From Alphaproteobacteria bacterium (GTDB lineage: Bacteria; Pseudomonadota; Alphaproteobacteria; Micropepsales; Micropepsaceae), in NCBI GenBank assembly GCA_025935155.1, contig JAICVV010000011.1, positions 1 to 16,068 on the forward strand: a DNA stretch of 16,068 nucleotides, written 5' to 3'. Position 1 is the stretch's first letter, and every line of letters starts with the position of its first letter. Below, piece after piece: positions 7,632 to 13,819 of the stretch. A program made the position numbers and the translations under genes. The notes under the pieces are model-generated. The model had not been told where the DNA came from. It saw nothing but the letters and a program-made list of their open reading frames with translations, and ran no database searches.

Positions 7632-7689
7632 TGCCTCGATGCGATCACCAATCTGACGTCAAACTCTTTTGGTTACACCGCGCCCGGTA

Positions 7690-7905
7690 TCAGCCTGACC
7701 TCGTTCGGCTCCGGCTGCGGTCAATTCCAGAGAGAATCTCTGTTCCCACCGCCTCATATCGTTCGCCTTCCCTTGAGCGCGCTTTCCTTACAGCAGCGAT
7801 TGCATCGTCTGGCGTGGGATAGCCAGCAATGTAGAGCACGGTGTTGTAGACTCCGTCATGGGTTTGGTCTGTCGTCACCCTTACGTACCATCCCATTGTA
7901 GTCAT
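7690..7905 (-). CDS. Small hypothetical protein, 71 aa
   Basis: I do not recognise a named family. The start is well supported: AGGAG lies 7 nt before the ATG at 7903-7905, the best ribosome site in this block; a second in-frame ATG follows three codons on. The body (GWYVRVTTDQTHDGVYNTVLYIAGYPTPDDAIAAVRKARSREG, shown here only by its pattern of strand, turn PTPDDA and helix) reads like a small folded alpha/beta protein. The last residues (IDRSRSRTRSG) are basic and probably disordered. It is 41 nt downstream of the intact uvrA stop and 73 nt upstream of the antitoxin, on the same strand, so it may be read from the uvrA transcript. Whether it belongs to the toxin-antitoxin module or hitchhiked with it is unclear. 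Confidence 0.6.
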   Translation of the reverse strand: MTTMGWYVRVTTDQTHDGVYNTVLYIAGYPTPDDAIAAVRKARSREGERYEAVGTEILSGIDRSRSRTRSG

Positions 7906-7946
7906 CTGCGGTCTCCTGCCTCAGCGAGTTGACTCGGTGGCATTGG

Positions 7947-10901
7947 TTACTCCGCGGCGCGGAGTGCGGGGGCGCGTTGCGGCGGGCGGGATTTCAACAG
8001 CGGCTTCAGGTATTGGCCGGTGTAGGAGCGGGGGATTTTTGCAACCTCCTCCGGCGTGCCGCTGGCCACGATTTCTCCCCCGCCATCGCCGCCTTCCGGC
8101 CCAAGGTCGATGATCCAGTCCGCCGTCTTGATCACTTCCAGATTGTGCTCGATCACCACCACCGTGTTGCCGTTGTCGACCAGCTCGTGCAGCACATCGA
8201 GCAGCTTTTTCACGTCGTGGAAGTGCAGGCCGGTGGTCGGCTCGTCGAGGATGTAGAGCGTGCGGCCGGTGGCGCGGCGCGACAACTCCTTGGATAGCTT
8301 CACGCGCTGCGCTTCGCCGCCGGATAACGTCGTGGCCTGTTGGCCGATCTTGATGTAGTCGAGCCCCACGCGCTTCAACGTATCCAGCTTCTCACGGATG
8401 CTCGGCACCGCCTTGAACAGCTCGGCGCCCGCTTCCACGGTCATGTCCAGCACATCGGCGATTGAGTAGTCGCGGAATTTCACCTCCAGCGTTTCGCGGT
8501 TGTAGCGCTTGCCCTTGCACACGTCGCATTGCACGTACACGTCGGGCAGGAAATGCATCTCGATTTTGATGACGCCGTCGCCCTGGCAGGCTTCGCACCG
8601 CCCGCCTTTCACGTTGAACGAGAAACGGCCCGGCGCGTAACCGCGCGCTTTCGCTTCTGGCAATTCGGCGAACCAGTCACGGATTGGCGTGAAGGCGCCG
8701 GTGTAGGTCGCGGGGTTTGAGCGCGGCGTACGCCCGATGGGCGACTGATCGATGTCAATCACCTTGTCGAGGAATTCGAGCCCTTCGATGCGGTCATGCG
8801 GCGCGGGGTGCTCGCGCGCGCCGTTCAGCCGCCGCGCCGCCGCCTTGTAGAGCGTCTCGATGGTCAGCGTGGACTTGCCGCCGCCCGACACGCCGGTGAT
8901 GCAGGTGAAGGTGCCGAGCGGAATTTCCACGCTCACGTTCTTCAGATTGTTCCCGCGGGCGCCCACCACCTTCACCCTGCGATTGTGCGCAGCCTTGCGC
9001 CGCTCCCGAGGCACCGCGATCTGCTCCAGCCCGACAAGATACCGTCCGGTGAGGCTGTTGGCGTTACGCATGATGTCGTCCGGCGTGCCTTCGGCCACGA
9101 TTTCGCCGCCGTGGATGCCGGCGCCGGGCCCCATATCGATGACATGATCGGCGGTGCGAATGGCCTCCTCATCGTGCTCCACCACCACCACGGTGTTGCC
9201 GAGGTCGCGCAAACCTTTGAGCGACTCCAGCAGCTTGGCATTGTCGCGCTGGTGCAGCCCGATGCTCGGCTCGTCCAGCACATAGAGTACCCCGGTAAGG
9301 CCGGAGCCGATCTGTGACGCCAGCCGGATGCGCTGGCTTTCGCCGCCGGAGAGCGTGCCGGAATTCCGGCTCAAGGTGAGGTAATCGAGACCGACATTGT
9401 TAAGGAAGCGCAGCCGTTCGCGAATTTCCTTGAGAATCCGTGCGGCGATTTCCTGCTGCTGCTTGTTCAGCTTCTTGTCGACATCGCGGAACCATTCATC
9501 GGCATGACGAATGGATTTCTCACACACCTCGCCGATGTGCAGTCCGGCGATTTTCACCGCCTGCGCCTCCGGTTTCAGGCGATAGCCATTGCAGGCTTCG
9601 CAAGGGCTGGTGTCCTGGTAGCGCTCCAGCTCTTCGCGGATCCAGGAGGAATCCGTCTCCTTGAAGCGGCGTTGCAGATTGGGGATGACGCCTTCGAACG
9701 CCTTCTTCGTTTCGTAGCGGCGCAGGCCGTCGTCGTAGATGAATTTCACCTCGTCTTCGCCGGAGCCAAACAAAACGACGTCGCGCGCCTTTTTCGGCAG
9801 ATCTTCCCACGGTTCGTTCAGCGAGAATTTGTAGTGCCGCGCCAGCGCTTCCAGCGTCTGGAGGTAGTACGGCGAGGAAGTTTTCGACCAAGGCGCAATG
9901 GCGCCCTTGCGCAAGGTGAGCGATTCATCCGGCACCACCAGCGCCGGATCGAAATAGAGCTGTGTGCCTAGGCCGTCGCAAACCGGGCAGGCGCCGTGCG
10001 GATTGTTGAACGAGAAGAGCCGCGGCTCGATTTCCGGAATGGTGAATCCGGAGACCGGGCAGGCGAATTTGGATGACATCAGGAGCCGCCGCGGCTCTGA
10101 GTCCCTCCCCTGAAAGGGGAGGGCTGGGGAGGGGTCCTGTTTATGACTCCCACCCTGCTTCCCCCTTTCAGGCGGAGGAGAAGGATCGGCGAATTCGGCG
10201 ATTACCAATCCATCGGCGAGGCCGAGCGCCGTTTCAATCGAATCCGGCAGGCGGTTGCCGATGTCCCTCTTAACCGCGATGCGGTCCACCACGATTTCGA
10301 TGTCGTGCTTCAGCTTTTTGTCGAGCGCGGGCGATTGGCCGATCTCGTAGAATTTCCCGTCGATCTTCACCCGCTGAAAGCCCTTCTTTTGCAGCTCGGC
10401 CAGCTCTTTTCGGTATTCGCCCTTGCGGCCTCGCACGATGGGCGCCAGTAGATAGAGCCGTGTGCCTTCGGGCAGCGCGAGAATCCGATCCGCCATCTGG
10501 CTGATGGTTTGGCTTTCGATCGGCAGGCCGGTGGCCGGTGAATAGGGAATGCCCACCCGCGCGAACAGCAGCCGCAGATAGTCGTAGATCTCGGTGACGG
10601 TGCCGACCGTGGAGCGGGGGTTGCGCGAGGTGGTCTTCTGCTCGATGGAAATGGCCGGCGAGAGGCCCTCGATGTGGTCGACATCGGGCTTTTGCATCAG
10701 CTCCAGGAACTGCCGCGCATAGGCGGACAGCGATTCCACATAGCGCCGCTGGCCCTCGGCATAGATTGTGTCGAACGCGAGCGAGGACTTGCCCGAGCCG
10801 GAGAGCCCGGTCATCACCGTCAGCCGGTCGCGCGGAATTTCCACATCGACATTTTTCAGATTGTGCTCGCGCGCGCCGCGAATGGAGATGTTCTTCAGCA
10901 T
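7947..10901 (-). CDS. uvrA: Excinuclease ABC subunit A
   Basis: UvrA is the damage-recognition ATPase of nucleotide excision repair; a UvrA dimer scans DNA and loads UvrB. The 984-residue product has two ABC ATPase modules: Walker A at 32-39 (GLSGSGKS) and 670-677 (GVSGGGKS), signatures LSGGESQR near 515 and LSGGEAQR near 860, and DEPSIGLH / DEPTTGLH Walker B regions. The C-terminal zinc module, essential for damage recognition, is complete (Cys769, 772, 792, 795). The first module has Cys281, Ser284, Cys305, Cys308, so one ligand is Ser, which I recall as usual in alphaproteobacteria. Odd features are a ~25-residue in-frame insert at about 240-268 derived from a palindromic repeat, and a second copy of its 3' end downstream. 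The ATG at 10899-10901 has no strong ribosome site. No SOS box is visible in the 240 nt upstream. Confidence 0.97.
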   Translation of the reverse strand: MLKNISIRGAREHNLKNVDVEIPRDRLTVMTGLSGSGKSSLAFDTIYAEGQRRYVESLSAYARQFLELMQKPDVDHIEGLSPAISIEQKTTSRNPRSTVGTVTEIYDYLRLLFARVGIPYSPATGLPIESQTISQMADRILALPEGTRLYLLAPIVRGRKGEYRKELAELQKKGFQRVKIDGKFYEIGQSPALDKKLKHDIEIVVDRIAVKRDIGNRLPDSIETALGLADGLVIAEFADPSPPPERGKQGGSHKQDPSPALPFQGRDSEPRRLLMSSKFACPVSGFTIPEIEPRLFSFNNPHGACPVCDGLGTQLYFDPALVVPDESLTLRKGAIAPWSKTSSPYYLQTLEALARHYKFSLNEPWEDLPKKARDVVLFGSGEDEVKFIYDDGLRRYETKKAFEGVIPNLQRRFKETDSSWIREELERYQDTSPCEACNGYRLKPEAQAVKIAGLHIGEVCEKSIRHADEWFRDVDKKLNKQQQEIAARILKEIRERLRFLNNVGLDYLTLSRNSGTLSGGESQRIRLASQIGSGLTGVLYVLDEPSIGLHQRDNAKLLESLKGLRDLGNTVVVVEHDEEAIRTADHVIDMGPGAGIHGGEIVAEGTPDDIMRNANSLTGRYLVGLEQIAVPRERRKAAHNRRVKVVGARGNNLKNVSVEIPLGTFTCITGVSGGGKSTLTIETLYKAAARRLNGAREHPAPHDRIEGLEFLDKVIDIDQSPIGRTPRSNPATYTGAFTPIRDWFAELPEAKARGYAPGRFSFNVKGGRCEACQGDGVIKIEMHFLPDVYVQCDVCKGKRYNRETLEVKFRDYSIADVLDMTVEAGAELFKAVPSIREKLDTLKRVGLDYIKIGQQATTLSGGEAQRVKLSKELSRRATGRTLYILDEPTTGLHFHDVKKLLDVLHELVDNGNTVVVIEHNLEVIKTADWIIDLGPEGGDGGGEIVASGTPEEVAKIPRSYTGQYLKPLLKSRPPQRAPALRAAE
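8012..8271. repeat. Long direct repeat, copy 2 (inside intact uvrA)
   Basis: This is the partner of 6831-7090, encoding UvrA residues from about Thr878 to the YTGQY segment. Of the ~28 differences, about 20 fall in the inner 220 nt and none changes an amino acid there; the remaining 8 fall in the 20 nt encoding the EVAKIPR/DVAKVGR stretch. The pattern shows separate histories under protein-level selection. Confidence 0.92.
10102..10182. repeat. Palindromic repeat element inserted in frame in uvrA
   Basis: A perfect hairpin with 9-bp arms CCCTCCCCT/AGGGGAGGG and a 3-nt loop lies at 10103-10123. An 11-bp perfect inverted pair, CCTGAAAGGGG (10109-10119) and CCCCTTTCAGG (10162-10172), shows that the whole ~80 bp folds on itself; the arms stay about 70% complementary towards a centre near 10140. 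C/G-rich palindromes of the form CCCTCCCCTGAAAGGGG are, from general knowledge, common intergenic repeats in alphaproteobacteria. Here the element is read through on the minus strand without a stop as [10 protein letters not shown]...[10 protein letters not shown], which has no counterpart in E. coli UvrA. No second copy is in this window. Confidence 0.8.
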
Positions 10902-10920
10902 CGTGCTCGGTCAGGTTCTT

Positions 10921-10957
10921 GGGCCCAGGGCAATCGCGCACTTTGCAGCCCTGGCCC
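10921..10957. promoter_or_regulatory. Stem-loop upstream of uvrA
   Basis: GGGCCCAGGGC (10921-10931) pairs with GCCCTGGCCC (10948-10957) with a single bulged base and a 16-nt loop. It starts 20 nt upstream of the uvrA ATG, so it would lie in the leader of the uvrA mRNA. It has no T-run and is not a terminator for either neighbour. Any control role is inference. Confidence 0.35.
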
Positions 10958-11141
10958 GAAGGGAGCAACGGCCCAAATGACATAGCCCGGTGGGTAATCC
11001 GGTCCTTGACGGATTCGCCTGGCCGGAACCCGTGAAATGGTGATTTCTGAGGCTGTTCTCAAGTCCATCCGAAGGAGGGAGACGGGAGGGCGGTTCCGGC
11101 GTTAGAAGGGGGCCACGCCACCCGAATTTTCGAGGAGTCCT

Positions 11142-13100
11142 GTGCACCGCGCACTGAGCTACCGGCCTGACATTGACGGCTTGCGGGCGCTGGCGGTGCT
11201 GGCGGTCGTGCTGTTCCACTACCGCGTGCCCGGATTTAGCGGCGGCTTCGTGGGCGTGGATGTGTTCTTTGTCATCTCCGGCTATCTGATCACCGGGCTG
11301 ATCCTGAAGGAGATGGACGACGGCCGGTTTTCGCTGCGGCATTTTTACGAGCGGCGCATCCGCCGCATTTTTCCGGCGCTGTTCGCCATGCTGGCCGTGG
11401 TGACAATCGCCGCAGCCTATCTGTTCTTCCCGATCTCCTTTGCCCGTTTCGGGAAGTCGCTGCTGGCCACCGCGTTCTTCGCCTCCAATTTCGAATTCTG
11501 GCGCGAGGCGGGGTACTTCGATGTGAGCGCCGACCAGAAACCGCTGCTGCATCTCTGGTCGATTGCGGTCGAAGAACAGTTCTATCTCGTCTTTCCCGCA
11601 CTGCTGCTGCTGATCGGTTCGCGTTCGAAATCCCGTCTTGCGCTATGCGTTGCCGCAATTTTCGGCGCGTCGCTGATCTTCAGCATCTGGAGCACCCATC
11701 ATGCGCGCACGGCCGGCTATTACCTGCTGCCCTCGCGCATGTGGGAGCTGATGCTGGGCGCATTGCTCGCAGTGGGCGCCCTCAACGTTCCCCCCAGAGC
11801 GAGACTAAATGAATTCGCCGCCGCGGCCGGCCTCGCGCTGATCGGCTACAGCATCTTCCGCTATTCGTCTGCGACGCTATTTCCCGGTGCTGCGGCACTG
11901 ATCCCGTGTGTCGGGACTGCACTCATCATCGCCGCGGGCGAGGGTGCATTTCTCAATCGCACACTGAGCCTTAAGCCGGTCGTCTTCGTCGGCCTGATTT
12001 CGTATTCACTATATCTCTGGCATTGGCCGATCTACGTCTTTGGCCGCGCGGTGCTGTTCCGTGCGCCCACGCCTTTCGAAACAGTCCTCCTCATCGCCCT
12101 TTCCTCTGCGCTGGCGGTGCTGTCGTGGCGCTACATTGAACAGCCGTTCCGCAACCGCAGTTTCCGTTGGCCGCGGCCGGTGCTGTTCCGCGGCGCGGGA
12201 ATGAGTATCGCGGCGACCGCGGTCTGCGCCGCTTTGCTGGTGTTCGGACAGGGATGGCCGCAACGGTTCAGCCCGGAGATTCGCACAATCCTCGCGGAAG
12301 CCTCCGATCATGAACCGCGCATCCGCGAATGCTTCGGGTTGAACGCCGATGATGTTCGCAACGGACGGCTATGCTCCATCGGTGCAAAGGTGGAGAAGGC
12401 GAGTTTCCTGTTGTGGGGCGACTCCCACGCGGATGCGCTGATCCCGGCTGTGCAAAGCGTTGCAAAACGTCAGGGCCGCTCAGGCTTGTTCGCTGGAACA
12501 GACAGTTGCCCGCCCCTTCTCGGCGTGAAGCGCGCAGATACGGCAAAGTGCGCCGCCTTCAACGACGCCGTGGCGAAGATCGCCACAAGCAAATCCATCA
12601 GGGACGTCATTCTCGAAGCCCGCTGGGCGAAGAACGCGGAAGGGAGCTCGTTCGGTCAGGAGCCAGCCGGACGCGTCCGCCTCTACGACGACATTTCACC
12701 CGGCCGCACCGAGAAAGAAACGCGCGACGTGTTCTATCGCGGGCTCGACCGAACGGTTAACGCGCTCACCCACGCTGGCAAAACGGTAATTCTGGTCGCG
12801 TCCGTCCCGGAGGTCGGGTTTCCGGTGCCTGCATATCTGGCCCACGCCAGGATGGCCGATCCGGATGCGAAGCTGACAACCAGCACCGCCGCCTATCGCG
12901 AACGACAGAAATTCGTGCTGTGGGCCTTTGCCCAAATGCACCGGCGCTATGGCGCGGAGGTGGTGTATCCTGATCGTGTGCTGTGCTCCGCCAGCGTCTG
13001 CAAGGTTGCCCTGAACGGACGGCCGCTCTACCGCGACGCGCATCACTTAAGCGTCTTCGGCGCAAAACAGCTCACGCCGCTGCTCGCCGAAGTCTTTTAA
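11142..13100 (+). CDS. OafA/YrhL-type acyltransferase with C-terminal SGNH domain
   Basis: The 652-residue membrane protein has an N-terminal acyltransferase-3 domain (about 8-345, some ten hydrophobic segments) and a C-terminal SGNH-hydrolase-like domain. The family opening YRPDIDGLRALAVLAVVLFHY, the segment GFVGVDVFFVISGYLITG, the arginine-rich FYERRIRRIFPAL and LLHLWSIAVEEQFYLVFP are all present, as is SYSLYLWHWP. In the SGNH part, block I is WGDSHAD (Ser428) and block V is DAHH (Asp632, His635). Such proteins move acetyl groups across the inner membrane and place them on LPS O-antigen, peptidoglycan or exopolysaccharide; the acceptor here is unknown. The GTG start has GAGGAG 4 nt upstream. 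No polysaccharide genes surround it; it sits between uvrA and ssb, which are usually neighbours, and looks like a later insertion. Confidence 0.93.
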   Translation: MHRALSYRPDIDGLRALAVLAVVLFHYRVPGFSGGFVGVDVFFVISGYLITGLILKEMDDGRFSLRHFYERRIRRIFPALFAMLAVVTIAAAYLFFPISFARFGKSLLATAFFASNFEFWREAGYFDVSADQKPLLHLWSIAVEEQFYLVFPALLLLIGSRSKSRLALCVAAIFGASLIFSIWSTHHARTAGYYLLPSRMWELMLGALLAVGALNVPPRARLNEFAAAAGLALIGYSIFRYSSATLFPGAAALIPCVGTALIIAAGEGAFLNRTLSLKPVVFVGLISYSLYLWHWPIYVFGRAVLFRAPTPFETVLLIALSSALAVLSWRYIEQPFRNRSFRWPRPVLFRGAGMSIAATAVCAALLVFGQGWPQRFSPEIRTILAEASDHEPRIRECFGLNADDVRNGRLCSIGAKVEKASFLLWGDSHADALIPAVQSVAKRQGRSGLFAGTDSCPPLLGVKRADTAKCAAFNDAVAKIATSKSIRDVILEARWAKNAEGSSFGQEPAGRVRLYDDISPGRTEKETRDVFYRGLDRTVNALTHAGKTVILVASVPEVGFPVPAYLAHARMADPDAKLTTSTAAYRERQKFVLWAFAQMHRRYGAEVVYPDRVLCSASVCKVALNGRPLYRDAHHLSVFGAKQLTPLLAEVF

Positions 13101-13105
13101 TCGGC

Positions 13106-13135
13106 TTGACTCATCCGGCAAGAACACAATAAGAA
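13106..13135 (+). promoter_or_regulatory. Putative ssb promoter
   Basis: TTGACT (13106-13111) as -35 and TAAGAA (13130-13135) as -10, with an 18-nt spacer. The -10 is imperfect. The pair starts 5 nt after the acyltransferase stop and is overlapped by the SOS box, the expected place for LexA repression. Confidence 0.5.
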
Positions 13136-13136
13136 C
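13122..13136. promoter_or_regulatory. LexA-binding SOS box, alphaproteobacterial type
   Basis: GAAC-ACAATAA-GAAC on the plus strand reads GTTC-TTATTGT-GTTC on the minus strand, an exact match to the GTTC-N7-GTTC direct repeat recognised by LexA in alphaproteobacteria. It covers the -10 of the predicted ssb promoter, so ssb is probably derepressed on DNA damage. I found no second copy between the acyltransferase and uvrA. Confidence 0.75.
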
Positions 13137-13217
13137 ATTGTGGAGCGAATTGGAGCGGCTGTGGCGGGTCGGGCAGACGTGCAGGTAGGGTGCGTGGAGG
13201 CACCCGGGAAGGACAAC

Positions 13218-13667
13218 ATGGCTGGCAGCGTCAACAAGGTAATTTTGGTCGGAAATCTGGGCCGCGATCCGGAAACACGGCGCATGCCGAGCGGCGACGC
13301 GATGGTGACGTTTTCCGTCGCGACTTCCGAAAACTGGCGCGACAAAACCTCCGGCGAGCGCAAAGAGCGTACCGAGTGGCACCGTGTGGTGATTTTCAAC
13401 AAAAACCTTGCTGAGGTAGCGGAGAAATATCTCCGCAAGGGCTCCAAGATTTATCTGGAAGGCCAGCTGCAGACCCGCAAATTCACGGACAAGGATGGCC
13501 AGGAACGCTCCGCGACGGAGGTGGTTCTGCAGAACTTCCGCGGTGAACTGGTGATGCTGGATGCCCGAGGCGACGGCGGCGGTGGTGCGCGGATGGGTGG
13601 CGGCGGCGGCGCAGAGGCGCCGCAAAGCTTCGACCGCAACGACATGGAAGACGAAATTCCGTTCTGA
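13218..13667 (+). CDS. ssb: Single-stranded DNA-binding protein
   Basis: SSB coats single-stranded DNA in replication, recombination and repair and recruits partner enzymes through its C-terminal tip. The 149-residue product has the OB fold in residues 1-~110 ([19 protein letters not shown], then [52 protein letters not shown]), a Gly-rich flexible linker (about 118-135, [12 protein letters not shown]) and the acidic interaction tip MEDEIPF. The ATG at 13218 is chosen because GGGAAGGA (13206-13213) lies just upstream and the family starts MAGSVNKV. An in-frame GTG at 13140 would add 26 residues with no family support and would place the start almost at the transcript start. The promoter overlaps an SOS box. 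gyrA follows on the same strand after 152 nt. Confidence 0.97.
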   Translation: MAGSVNKVILVGNLGRDPETRRMPSGDAMVTFSVATSENWRDKTSGERKERTEWHRVVIFNKNLAEVAEKYLRKGSKIYLEGQLQTRKFTDKDGQERSATEVVLQNFRGELVMLDARGDGGGGARMGGGGGAEAPQSFDRNDMEDEIPF

Positions 13668-13682
13668 TTTCCAGTTGCTGAA

Positions 13683-13734
13683 ACCAGCCAGAATCCCTAT
13701 TTCTTGCTCATTCCATCCGGCTCATTCGGCTGGT
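13683..13734. promoter_or_regulatory. Inverted repeat downstream of ssb
   Basis: ACCAGCC-A-GAAT (13683-13694) pairs with ATTCGGCTGGT (13724-13734), leaving one bulged base. It begins 15 nt after the ssb stop. There is no T-run, so it is a poor intrinsic terminator; it may protect the ssb mRNA 3' end or help Rho-dependent ending. A TAAAAT (13747-13752) downstream could be a -10 for gyrA, but no matching -35 is seen. Confidence 0.3.
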
Positions 13735-13770
13735 GGAATTGCCCCCTAAAATGCTACGCATTTCGTGACT

Positions 13771-13804
13771 CGTCCGGCCGGTTTCCGGCACCCACGGCCG
13801 GACG
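13771..13804. promoter_or_regulatory. Stem-loop in the gyrA leader
   Basis: CGTCCGGCCG (13771-13780) and CGGCCGGACG (13795-13804) form a perfect 10-bp GC-rich stem around a 14-nt loop. It ends 4 nt before the gyrA Shine-Dalgarno AAGGA (13809-13813), so it could affect access to the ribosome site or act as a pause or attenuation structure. No T-run follows, which argues against a terminator. Function is inferred only from position. Confidence 0.5.
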
Positions 13805-13819
13805 CCTGAAGGATCGGTT

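Larger units (their letters stand above)
7091..7946. other. Cargo block inserted between two uvrA 3' ends
   Basis: This ~850-bp block holds a toxin-antitoxin pair and a 71-aa gene, all on the minus strand like uvrA. Its left edge is sharp (7090/7091), where uvrA homology is lost. Its right edge is the stop of the intact uvrA. No integrase, transposase or terminal inverted repeat is visible, so it does not look like a standard insertion sequence. I infer that it arrived together with the intact uvrA tail through recombination in uvrA on one side and an illegitimate join on the other. Confidence 0.6.

Noticed and set aside
7925..7936. CGAGT-TG-ACTCG palindrome after uvrA as an attachment site
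   Set aside because: It is short, has no second copy at the other edge, and no recombinase gene is present.
7086..7946. Target-site duplication around the cargo
   Set aside because: Only CGGTG-x-CATT-like similarity exists at the two edges (near 7086 and 7934). It is too short and imperfect to call, and the long uvrA repeats explain the edges better.
10902..11141. Several short open frames between uvrA and the acyltransferase
   Set aside because: They overlap each other on both strands, lack ribosome sites and family features; the region is better read as a divergent leader/promoter region.
13140..13217. Upstream GTG that would lengthen SSB by 26 residues
   Set aside because: The family starts at MAGSVNKV, a good Shine-Dalgarno precedes 13218, and the GTG would sit almost at the predicted transcript start inside the SOS/promoter region.
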